8,911 nucleotides of DNA. Origin: Bacteroidetes bacterium UBA1860 (lineage in GTDB: Bacteria > Bacteroidota > Rhodothermia > Balneolales > Balneolaceae). Made by a program: the position numbers and the translations under genes. The stretch spans positions 12,811-21,721 of the forward strand of contig DDIC01000018.1 in assembly GCA_002338335.1 (NCBI GenBank). Reading direction: 5' to 3'. Position 1 is the first letter of the stretch. Every line of letters starts with the position of its first letter. The notes beneath the pieces were generated by a model. That model worked only from the letters and a program-made list of their open reading frames with translations, had not been told where the DNA came from and searched no databases. Of this stretch, positions 1 through 5,444 are shown one piece after another.

Positions 1-309
1 CCTGATTTCGAGCAGCTCTCTTTTTAGATCACCAGACAGCGTCTCTTTCGCATCAGGTTGATGTTCCCCAGGAGTTGATGCTTTTTTTTCCAATACCTTG
101 AGTGCTCCCTGAGTGCTATACCCTTTGTGATGAATCAAGTCCTGCAGCTCCAAAATCAACGCTATATCTGCTTCTTTGTATCGTCGCGCTCCTGATTTAC
201 CCTTCATAGGACTTAACTGAGGAAACACGGTTTCCCAGTATCGAAGGACATGCGCCTCAATCCCAGTCATCTTACAGATCTCCCCAATGGAGTAGTACAA
301 TTTCTTCAT
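1..309 (-). CDS. MerR-family transcriptional regulator, N-terminal part (cut by window edge)
   Basis: The first 103 codons are visible and no stop is reached before the left edge. The start is ATG at 309. The protein opens with a MerR winged helix-turn-helix: 'YSIGEICKMTGI' (residues 6-17) is the first helix-turn-helix, followed by 'HVLRYWETVFPQL' (20-32), a wing 'GKSGARRY' (37-44) and a second helical part 'ADIALILELQDLIHHKGY' (47-64). The WET-FP-L-P pattern with R/Y in the wing is typical of MerR-type regulators common in Bacteroidota and relatives. From residue about 76 the sequence becomes polar, as expected for a linker before a coiled-coil dimer helix. The effector-binding end is outside the window, so no ligand can be proposed. 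It diverges from the glycosyltransferase at 339 with only 29 bp between start codons, so the two probably share a control region. Family call is firm; target is unknown. Confidence 0.93.
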   Translation of the reverse strand, partial: MKKLYYSIGEICKMTGIEAHVLRYWETVFPQLSPMKGKSGARRYKEADIALILELQDLIHHKGYSTQGALKVLEKKASTPGEHQPDAKETLSGDLKRELLEIR

Positions 310-338
310 AGGGAGGAAGTTATGTATTTTTAGCAGTT
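310..338. promoter_or_regulatory. Short divergent control region between the MerR gene and the glycosyltransferase
   Basis: Only 29 bp separate the two start codons. It contains GGAGG (312-316) on the plus strand, followed by a 3-codon reading frame ATG TAT TTT TAG (322-333) that ends 5 bp before the glycosyltransferase ATG. Full promoters for both genes cannot fit here, so at least one must lie inside the opposite gene. No clear -10/-35 pair is visible. Confidence 0.4.
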
Positions 339-1331
339 ATGAACAATGTGCCACCAAAAGATCAGATTGACCTGAGTCTGGTCATCCCCACGTTTAATGA
401 AGAGGATTCTGTCCGACCACTTGTCGAAGAAATACAGTCTGCGTTAGATCCATTGGATCAAACGTATGAAGTGATCTTTGTGGATGATGGCTCCAATGAT
501 GCCACCTGGTCTCATGTGGATGCTCTTTCGCATGAGATAGATCAAGTAAAAGGACTTCGTTTCCAACGTAATCATGGAAAAAGTGCAGCATTACAAGAGG
601 GCTTTTTCTATGCAGCAGGGCAGTACATCGTGACACTTGATGCAGATCTCCAAGATGATCCAGCAGAAATCCCCCACATGCTACATCAACTCCAAGAACA
701 AAAGCTAGATTTAGTGAGTGGGTGGAAGAAAAAGCGCCATGACCCCGTGTCCAAAACGATTCCATCCAAACTATTTAATGGCGTCACACGATTACTTACA
801 GGTATCCATCTTCATGATTTTAACTGTGGGTTAAAGATCTACCGACGCGAAGTGATTGATGCCATTATCGTGTATGGTGAGATGCACCGATATGTCCCAG
901 TATTGGCTCATAATGCAGGCTTTAAAAAGATTGGTGAGCGTGTGGTGAATCACCGTCCACGAGTCCACGGATCCACCAAATTTGGAGCTTCAAGATTCAT
1001 TAATGGCTTTCTGGACCTCTTGACTCTTCTTTTTATGAGTCGCTACACAGCTCGTCCGATGCACTTTTTTGGAGCCATTGGTATTGTCTCCATTCTAATA
1101 GGTGCTGTGATTAATCTTTATCTAGCTTTCATTAAGCTTGCCCTAGGCCAGTCCCTTCAAGATCGGCCGTTACTGTTCCTAGGATTCTTGCTCCTGGTGG
1201 TTGGAGCGCAGTTTTTCTCCATAGGGTTTATTGGAGAGATGATTAATAAAGGGTTTGTGCGGAAAAATCGACCGGCTATTCGCGAGCGACGATTAGCGAC
1301 GATAGCGGAAACGCCATCATTCGTTGGATAA
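339..1331 (+). CDS. Family 2 glycosyltransferase, polyprenyl-phosphate sugar transferase type, with C-terminal membrane anchor
   Basis: This 330-residue GT-A enzyme is expected to transfer a sugar from a nucleotide sugar to a polyprenyl phosphate at the inner face of the cytoplasmic membrane (DPM1/GtrB/ArnC-like group). 'LSLVIPTFNEEDSV' (12-25) opens the nucleotide-binding fold, 'VDDGSNDAT' (48-56) binds the nucleotide, 'TLDADLQDDPAEIP' (99-112) holds the DAD metal site and the QDDP motif, and 'NCGLKIYRREV' (162-172) plus 'HRPRVHGSTKFGASR' (205-219) are the conserved acceptor-side motifs. Two hydrophobic helices follow at about 242-266 and 277-301, then a basic cytoplasmic tail. The length matches the family. 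A GGAGG at 312-316 lies about 22 nt upstream of ATG 339, too far to serve it. No sugar-specific partner genes are adjacent, so donor and acceptor stay open; lipid or cell-surface glycan modification is likely. It converges on the tRNA cluster with a 52-bp gap. Confidence 0.93.
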   Translation: MNNVPPKDQIDLSLVIPTFNEEDSVRPLVEEIQSALDPLDQTYEVIFVDDGSNDATWSHVDALSHEIDQVKGLRFQRNHGKSAALQEGFFYAAGQYIVTLDADLQDDPAEIPHMLHQLQEQKLDLVSGWKKKRHDPVSKTIPSKLFNGVTRLLTGIHLHDFNCGLKIYRREVIDAIIVYGEMHRYVPVLAHNAGFKKIGERVVNHRPRVHGSTKFGASRFINGFLDLLTLLFMSRYTARPMHFFGAIGIVSILIGAVINLYLAFIKLALGQSLQDRPLLFLGFLLLVVGAQFFSIGFIGEMINKGFVRKNRPAIRERRLATIAETPSFVG

Positions 1332-1383
1332 TAGCAGTAAGTATTAAACTGGCTTGTGGGATGTGTAGAGGTGGGTTGAAAAG

Positions 1384-1458
1384 GGAGCCCAATGGGATTC
1401 GAACCCACGACCTTCGCGGCCACAACGCGACGCTCTAACCAACTGAGCTATGGGCTCC
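1384..1458 (-). tRNA. tRNA-His (anticodon GTG)
   Basis: The minus strand folds as a full cloverleaf. The acceptor is GAGCCCA paired with TGGGCTC, the D arm has GCTC/GAGC, the anticodon stem is TCGCG/CGCGA with loop TTGTGGC (anticodon at 1421-1423), and the T arm has loop TTCGAAT. An extra G at -1 (position 1458) pairs with C73 (1384), the identity element of histidine tRNAs, which confirms the call. CCA is not encoded (the next bases are CTT). It is the last gene of the four-tRNA cluster, 50 nt after tRNA-Glu. Confidence 0.97.
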
Positions 1459-1508
1459 ATACAATTTCATGATTGAATCACGAAATGGACCTTTGCATTG
1501 GGTATGTG

Positions 1509-1580
1509 TACCGCGTACGGGATTCGAACCCGTGCTACCGCCGTGAAAGGGCGGCGTCCTAACCACTAGACGAACGCGGC
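1509..1580 (-). tRNA. tRNA-Glu (anticodon TTC)
   Basis: The cloverleaf has anticodon stem CCGCC/GGCGG, loop CTTTCAC with anticodon TTC at 1545-1547, D arm GTCT/GGAC and T loop TTCGAAT. The acceptor GCCGCGT pairs with ACGCGGT, so the terminal pair is a G1-U72 wobble, followed by A73. No CCA is encoded. It lies 20 nt after tRNA-Cys and 50 nt before tRNA-His in the same direction, and is probably co-transcribed. Confidence 0.95.
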
Positions 1581-1600
1581 ATTATCAAAAGGGCTTCAAG

Positions 1601-1671
1601 AGGCGACAAGCGGATTCGAACCGCTGTACGAGGTTTTGCAGACCTCTGCCTAACCACTCGGCCATGTCGCC
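1601..1671 (-). tRNA. tRNA-Cys (anticodon GCA)
   Basis: The cloverleaf has acceptor GGCGACA/TGTCGCC, anticodon stem GAGGT/ACCTC with loop CTGCAAA (anticodon at 1637-1639), T loop TTCGAAT, and discriminator U73, which is the cysteine identity base. No CCA is encoded. It lies 20 nt downstream of tRNA-Arg. Confidence 0.97.
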
Positions 1672-1691
1672 ATAAAACCTCAGCACTCTCG

Positions 1692-1765
1692 TACGCCCGA
1701 CAGGACTCGAACCTGTAACCTACTGCTTAGAAGGCAGTTGCTCTATCCAGTTGAGCTACGGGCGC
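1692..1765 (-). tRNA. tRNA-Arg (anticodon TCT)
   Basis: The cloverleaf is complete: D arm GCTC/GAGC, anticodon stem ACTGC/GCAGT with loop CTTCTAA (anticodon TCT at 1729-1731), and T loop TTCGAGT. The anticodon reads AGA and AGG. The acceptor GCGCCCG pairs with CGGGCGT, again giving a G1-U72 wobble with A73. No CCA is encoded. It is the first gene of the cluster. Confidence 0.96.
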
Positions 1766-1977
1766 AAGGTTTGTCCCTTTCTAAAAATGATCCTCAATGA
1801 GGGTCCCACAATGCCAAAGATCAATGGAAAGTATTAAAGCCTAAGATGTAATCTTACGCTGTTTATCTAATTCTTTCACAGGAAGGATAAAGATAGCGAG
1901 AAAGTTCCAATGTTTGCAACGTCAGTTTTGGTTTTCTAGCGACTTCTAGCCCTTGCAAGCGGTGCTCAGAAGCTGGG
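1766..1977. other. Gene-free stretch: upstream region of the tRNA cluster and downstream region of the DUF2452 gene
   Basis: These 212 bp lie between the tRNA-Arg 5' end and the stop of the DUF2452 gene. I see no supported gene. The tRNA promoter must lie here or inside DUF2452, but no convincing -35/-10 pair stands out. The main structure is a near-perfect 17-bp dyad at 1789-1805 (gatcctca, one centre base, tgagggtc, one mismatch), 24 bp upstream of tRNA-Arg. There is also a short direct repeat of ttctagc at about 1933-1949. No Rho-independent terminator is visible for the DUF2452 gene. Confidence 0.4.
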
Positions 1978-2421
1978 TTATGAGGTCTGGGGTGCTGCTT
2001 CTTGAAGGATCCACTTACGGTTGTGATTCAACGCGAACGACCCAATAAACTCCATTCCCTTTTTGCCACCCCATTCCTCAGGGGTGATCATCGATAGAAA
2101 GGGTTTTCCTTTTACGCCCCCTCGATCGTACAAATAGTAGATTTGACCAATCACGGGCTCAAAATTAAACTCTGCAGCATAGACTAATTCATTCCACCGG
2201 TGCTCTTCAACCAGTTTAATGTATTGATCTTCAAGCTCTTTAAATCGAATTTTGAGCTCCTTGTTGACCATCATCGTCCCTTGCTCCTTCCACCCGCTAA
2301 TATTGTCTAGCTTTATGGCAGGTGCACCAACACTCGTGCCGTAGGGAAGAACCGCGGCATTATAGCCCTTTTCTTCGTCGAAGACGATAGAGTCTGGTTT
2401 CTTTTTTTTGTTCTCTTTCAA
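1978..2421 (-). CDS. DUF2452-family protein of unknown function
   Basis: This 147-residue protein is probably cytoplasmic, with no signal peptide or membrane segment. The family signature is visible as 'KKPDSIVFDEEKGYNAAVLP' (7-26), 'YGTSVGAPAIKLD' (27-39), 'FEPVIGQIYYLYD' (87-99), then 'FLSMITPEEW' and 'FIGSFALN' towards the end. I recognise it as DUF2452, found mainly in Bacteroidota, with no known function; the middle (about 50-85) looks helical and charged. The conserved part begins within a few residues of the proposed start, a TTG at 2421. This is the only usual initiation codon between it and an in-frame TAA at 2442-2440. An in-frame ATG lies just before that stop (2448-2446), giving ATG-GGT-TAA. 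Two runs of eight A on the coding strand (2441-2434 and 2409-2402) are places where a sequencing indel could hide the true start. It follows phoD-like gene 1 on the same strand after 121 bp. Confidence 0.85.
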   Translation of the reverse strand: MKENKKKKPDSIVFDEEKGYNAAVLPYGTSVGAPAIKLDNISGWKEQGTMMVNKELKIRFKELEDQYIKLVEEHRWNELVYAAEFNFEPVIGQIYYLYDRGGVKGKPFLSMITPEEWGGKKGMEFIGSFALNHNRKWILQEAAPQTS

Positions 2422-2531
2422 AGGGCTTGAATCTTTTTTTTAACCCATCCTTACAACCTGCAAGTGGTTGGGGTATTTTTCCAACAGTACAAACGAGTGA
2501 TAGCCCCAAATCGTTTGATTCTTATTAATCC

Positions 2532-2547
2532 TTTGATCAGGATCAAA
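2532..2547. repeat. 16-bp perfect inverted repeat over the 3' end of phoD-like gene 1
   Basis: The arms tttgatc and gatcaaa are separated by two bases (ag), and the dyad contains the TGA stop of the phosphatase gene. The 2-nt centre makes a stable RNA hairpin unlikely and there is no T tract, so it is not a standard terminator. It could be a protein-binding site or chance. Confidence 0.35.
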
Positions 2548-3622
2548 TCTCGTAGGCGTGGTATGTCCCTTCCATGCCTTTGATAGAAACTCTCACAGCA
2601 GGATCCTGAGGATTACTCCAATCGATTTCTATAAGCCCGTAGTTAATGTTAATCACTTTATCGGTCACCGCCCGGCTGTTGGTCTCGTCAAACATCCGAC
2701 TCCATGTATTGGTAAGTCCACTAGAGGTCACGTCAACCAGTGGATCTGACCAACCCTCTAGACCTTCCACAGAAATTTCTCCTGCATGACGGTCCCCTGA
2801 GATAATGAAAGTGTTCTTTGGTTGCTTCTCCGCAAGCAAGTCATAGAAACGCTGTAATTCATTAGGGAAATTGGCCCATTTCTCGAATCGATGCTCTGCG
2901 GCAATCACTTGAATTGAGCTTACAATCACGGTGACATCTGCCTCTGGATCTTCAAGTTGACGTTCGAGCCATGCCCACTGCTCCTCGCCAAGAAGCGTGC
3001 CTTCCTCATTCGGAAGATAGGTTGCATTCTCACCTGACGTACGCTCAATGGAATCACGGAACCAGCGTGTATCTAATAAAATCACTTTTACTCGTCGGTC
3101 TCCGGGTCCATAATCATAGCTTCGGTGCGTTCCAGCACGAGATTGAGAGGGGTCATCGTCTGAAACGCCTAAAAATCGATACATCTCAGCCTTGGCAAGC
3201 TCTTTTGCGGGATATTCCACACCACCATCATTCACACCATAATCATGATCGTCCCAAGTCCCGGTCAAAAATGGCACGGACTCCACAAAGGAAGTATATG
3301 CTGTGTTTGCTAGTTGGAGGTCATAGGTTTCACGGAATTTCACAGGGTCTTCGGTGTCGGCATACACATTATCACCTGTCCATATCCAAAGATCCGGGTC
3401 CTCTTGAGCAATGACAGGCCATAGCGGTTGTTCTTTTTGTTCTGAATTGCACGAACCAAACGCAATCACATCAATCACTTGATCTGTAACCATCATATCC
3501 GATTGCGGGCTGAATGATGCGTTGCTTAAAGATGCTTCGGAGGTACGATTATCCTCTCCTGTGCAAGACAGAAGGGTAAAGGTCAAACTCGCTGTAATTG
3601 AAAGAAAGAGGTTGAATTTCAT
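2543..3622 (-). CDS. PhoD-like metallophosphoesterase, lipoprotein (copy 1)
   Basis: This 359-residue exported phosphatase/phosphodiesterase belongs to the alkaline phosphatase D family. The N terminus is a short lipoprotein leader with lipobox LLSC and lipidation cysteine C20, followed by a polar linker. The metal-site motifs appear in order: 'FGSC' (C58, the expected Fe ligand), 'TGDNVYAD' (82-89), 'TWDDHDYG' (122-129), 'LLDTRWFRD' (182-190) and 'SGDRHAGE' (275-282), then 'VDVTSSGLTNTW' (296-307). All expected ligands are present, so it should be active. Family members hydrolyse phosphomonoesters or phosphodiesters outside the cytoplasmic membrane; the substrate cannot be read here. It lacks the N-terminal beta domain of Bacillus PhoD and matches the shorter class. 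It diverges from a second copy at 3785. Arginine codons are almost all CGN (16 of 17 by hand count). The stop lies inside a 16-bp palindrome (2532-2547). Confidence 0.93.
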   Translation of the reverse strand: MKFNLFLSITASLTFTLLSCTGEDNRTSEASLSNASFSPQSDMMVTDQVIDVIAFGSCNSEQKEQPLWPVIAQEDPDLWIWTGDNVYADTEDPVKFRETYDLQLANTAYTSFVESVPFLTGTWDDHDYGVNDGGVEYPAKELAKAEMYRFLGVSDDDPSQSRAGTHRSYDYGPGDRRVKVILLDTRWFRDSIERTSGENATYLPNEEGTLLGEEQWAWLERQLEDPEADVTVIVSSIQVIAAEHRFEKWANFPNELQRFYDLLAEKQPKNTFIISGDRHAGEISVEGLEGWSDPLVDVTSSGLTNTWSRMFDETNSRAVTDKVININYGLIEIDWSNPQDPAVRVSIKGMEGTYHAYEI

Positions 3623-3784
3623 AGGGTAGAATTGTTTTGGTCATGAGGGTCTATCCTTACGACTCGTTCAACACATTAGTATCCAATGTTTATTTTGGAG
3701 TCAGTTTATGCTGCAGAGTCTAAAAAGCTGCCGCTAAGTTTAACTTAATCTACAATTCACATCAGAATAGTAAGTTAACTGAAT
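3623..3784. promoter_or_regulatory. Divergent control region between the two PhoD-like genes, with paired TAAGTT dyads
   Basis: This 162-bp AT-rich region must hold the promoters of both phosphatase genes. A perfect 13-bp dyad lies at 3735-3747 (taagtt, centre t, aactta). A related one, taagttaact, lies at 3771-3780 and contains the palindrome agttaact. The left half-sites begin exactly 36 bp apart. The second dyad ends 5 bp before ATG 3785, or 23 bp before the alternative ATG 3803. I see no classical Pho box and no strong -35/-10 pair. Operator function is inferred from the symmetry and position only. Confidence 0.4.
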
Positions 3785-4960
3785 ATGAATATCCTCTTTA
3801 TCATGAATAAATTTAATCTCTGCCTACTTTCTATAAGTATCATACTAACTGGCTGTGCCAACCCAAGCGCGCAACAAGGGGTCTATAATCCAGAAGTAGT
3901 AATCACAGATGACATTACCCAATCTCTAGAACCTCTTTTTGTCGTTGCATTTGGTTCTTGCTCAGATGAAAATAAACCTCAACCCATGCTAGACCGTGCT
4001 GTGGATCAAAATCCAGATGTTTTTGTGTATTTAGGCGACAATATCTACGGTGATACCTACGACATGAGTGAATTGAAAGAAAAGTATGACCAGCTTCGCT
4101 CAAAACCTGAATTCGTGCGACTCTGGCAAGCAACACAAGTGCAAGCGACATGGGACGATCATGATTATGGATGGAATGACATGGGGCGTCATTACACAAA
4201 AAAAGTAGAATCTGAGCAACTATTTCTAGATGCATGGCAAATACCTGAATCATCAGAAAGACGACAGAGACCTGGGATTTATGGAGACCAGCGCTATGTT
4301 GTAGAGCGGCTCGACGGTGCAGAGATCACAATTCAACTTATCATCCTAGATAGTAGATATTTTAGAGATGACCTAACCTCCAAGAAGAATCCAAATGCCC
4401 CAGATTCCTATTATAATGTGCCCATAAAAAACGACTATGCTCCAACTACATCTCCAGATAGCACACTCTTGGGCAAATCACAGTGGACTTGGGTTGAGCA
4501 GAGACTACGTGAGCCAGCCGATGTACGAATCATAGCCTCAAGTATCCAATTTGGCCACACATATAATGGATGGGAATCATGGACCAATCTTCCTCATGAA
4601 AGGGCTAGAATGTTATCACTGATTAAGGAAACAGGTGCAAACGGAGTGGTTTTTATTTCAGGAGATGTCCACTGGGGTGAGATTTCTAAGCTTGATATTT
4701 CCAAAGATGAGGTAATGCAAGCCTATGGTGCTCCTCCATCTCTTTATCCAATTTATGATGTAACAAGTAGTGGCATTACACAAGAGTGGTACAATGTGGA
4801 GCCAAACGGCCACAGGGTAGGACATGTGGTAAGACAAAATAATGTCGGCCTAATCGAACTTTATGAGATAGAGAATGACATCATACTTAGGATGTCTCTT
4901 CTAGATCTTGAGGGTCGTCCTGTGATTCATGATGTGCCTCTTTCGAAGCTGAGGCATTAG
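3785..4960 (+). CDS. PhoD-like metallophosphoesterase, lipoprotein (copy 2)
   Basis: This is a second exported PhoD-family phosphatase/phosphodiesterase, 391 residues long. The lipobox LTGC places the lipidated cysteine at C24. The start may really be M7 (ATG 3803), which gives 'MNKFNLCLLSISIILTGC', close to the leader of copy 1. The metal-site motifs are 'FGSC' (C59), 'LGDNIYGD' (83-90), 'TWDDHDYG' (122-129), 'ILDSRYFRDD' (187-196) and 'SGDVHWGEI' (292-300), with 'YDVTSSGITQEW' (324-335). Against copy 1 it has an insert at about 197-226 and a longer C terminus, and the last motif reads GDVHWGE instead of GDRHAGE, so the substrate may differ. Codon use is unusual: 11 of 21 arginine codons are AGA/AGG (hand count) against 1 of 17 in copy 1, and ATA isoleucine codons are common. 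This suggests separate acquisition rather than a recent tandem duplication. Its 3' end overlaps mgsA on the other strand by 74 bp. Confidence 0.92.
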   Translation: MNILFIMNKFNLCLLSISIILTGCANPSAQQGVYNPEVVITDDITQSLEPLFVVAFGSCSDENKPQPMLDRAVDQNPDVFVYLGDNIYGDTYDMSELKEKYDQLRSKPEFVRLWQATQVQATWDDHDYGWNDMGRHYTKKVESEQLFLDAWQIPESSERRQRPGIYGDQRYVVERLDGAEITIQLIILDSRYFRDDLTSKKNPNAPDSYYNVPIKNDYAPTTSPDSTLLGKSQWTWVEQRLREPADVRIIASSIQFGHTYNGWESWTNLPHERARMLSLIKETGANGVVFISGDVHWGEISKLDISKDEVMQAYGAPPSLYPIYDVTSSGITQEWYNVEPNGHRVGHVVRQNNVGLIELYEIENDIILRMSLLDLEGRPVIHDVPLSKLRH

Positions 4961-5420
4961 ACGAAGCCCCTTCCTTTGCATTTGACGACTTAAATAGGGG
5001 GGAGCTTATCACCATATTGGCGGTAGCACGGTTGCATGCTAAGGGAACATTATACAAAATGCAGATGCGTAACAGCGCTTTGACGTCCACATCGTGCGGT
5101 TGCGCTGCAAGGGGGTCCCAAAAAAAGATAACGGCATCAATCTGCCCCTCCGCAATATCACTGCCTATCTGCATATCCCCACCAAAAGGGCCACTTTTGT
5201 ATCTGTGAATGTCAAGATCCGTGGCCTCACTGATAAGCTTCCCAGTTGTTCCCGTAGCAAAAAGCTTAAAAGTGGAGAGGGTAAGTTTGTTGTATTCTGC
5301 CCATTCAAGTAGGTCTTGTTTTTTGTTATCGTGAGCAATGAGGGCGACGGCTTTCATGGTGTAACTCGAGGGCTTGGAGTCTGGTTGGTTCTGTGATGTG
5401 GTTGTATTATAATGATTCAT
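4887..5420 (-). CDS. mgsA: Methylglyoxal synthase
   Basis: This enzyme converts dihydroxyacetone phosphate to methylglyoxal and phosphate in the cytoplasm, the bypass used when sugar phosphates build up. The motifs match E. coli MgsA closely: 'ALIAHDNKKQDLL' (26-38, with H30/D31), 'FATGTTG' (54-60, phosphate loop), 'SGPFGGDMQIG' (76-86, catalytic Asp D82), 'IFFWDPL' (98-104), 'PHDVDVKALLR' (108-118, H109 and D112) and 'NVPLACNRATANMVISS' (124-140). The core ends at about residue 143. A polar tail of 34 residues (rich in S, A, E, D) follows, most of it encoded antisense to the end of phoD-like gene 2. Two starts are possible: ATG 5420, or ATG 5357 (M22, 'MKAVALIAHD'). The inner one is attractive because a consensus -10 (5406-5413) lies inside the first 21 codons. 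It diverges from the S10 peptidase gene. Confidence 0.96.
   Translation of the reverse strand: MNHYNTTTSQNQPDSKPSSYTMKAVALIAHDNKKQDLLEWAEYNKLTLSTFKLFATGTTGKLISEATDLDIHRYKSGPFGGDMQIGSDIAEGQIDAVIFFWDPLAAQPHDVDVKALLRICILYNVPLACNRATANMVISSPLFKSSNAKEGASSNASASKEAHHESQDDPQDLEETS
5385..5413 (+). promoter_or_regulatory. Sigma70-like promoter for the S10 peptidase, with a -10 readable on both strands
   Basis: TTGGTT (5385-5390), a 17-bp spacer and TATAAT (5408-5413) form a near-consensus -35/-10 pair on the plus strand. A start of transcription near 5420 gives a leader of about 25 nt to ATG 5445 or about 49 nt to ATG 5469. The -10 lies in a symmetric stretch tattataata, so TATAAT also reads on the minus strand (5411-5406) towards mgsA, with only a weak -35 (TTGTGT, 5436-5431, 19-bp spacer). 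Bacteroidota often use a different consensus, so actual use is inference. Confidence 0.5.
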
Positions 5421-5444
5421 TCACCTTGAAACACAAATGCACCT

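Noticed and set aside
394..765. 123-codon minus-strand open frame inside the glycosyltransferase
   Set aside because: Histidine-rich shadow of a conserved gene with no recognisable domain.
1157..1423. Minus-strand open frame overlapping the glycosyltransferase end and tRNA-His
   Set aside because: It is antisense to conserved glycosyltransferase sequence and begins inside a tRNA gene; no family resemblance is visible.
1384..1765. tRNA cluster as an integration site for a mobile element
   Set aside because: All four tRNAs are intact, no partial tRNA copy or integrase is seen in the window, and the flanking genes look like ordinary chromosomal genes.
2410..2500. Lipobox-like LAGC in a minus-strand frame upstream of DUF2452, reachable by a one-base shift in an A8 run
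   Set aside because: No initiation codon with a basic start and no hydrophobic stretch long enough for a signal peptide precedes it, and DUF2452 proteins are usually not lipoproteins.
2467..2509. Inverted repeats ttgggg/ccccaa and gttgg/ccaac as a terminator between phoD-like gene 1 and the DUF2452 gene
   Set aside because: Loops are long or stems weak, and no T tract follows on the transcribed strand.
2971..3414. 147-codon plus-strand open frame antisense to phoD-like gene 1
   Set aside because: Histidine-rich, odd composition typical of an antisense shadow; the opposite strand carries all the PhoD motifs.
1899..3690. tccaatgttt appears near 1907 and near 3682 as a possible repeated element
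   Set aside because: Ten AT-rich bases shared at two places with no extended similarity; compatible with chance.
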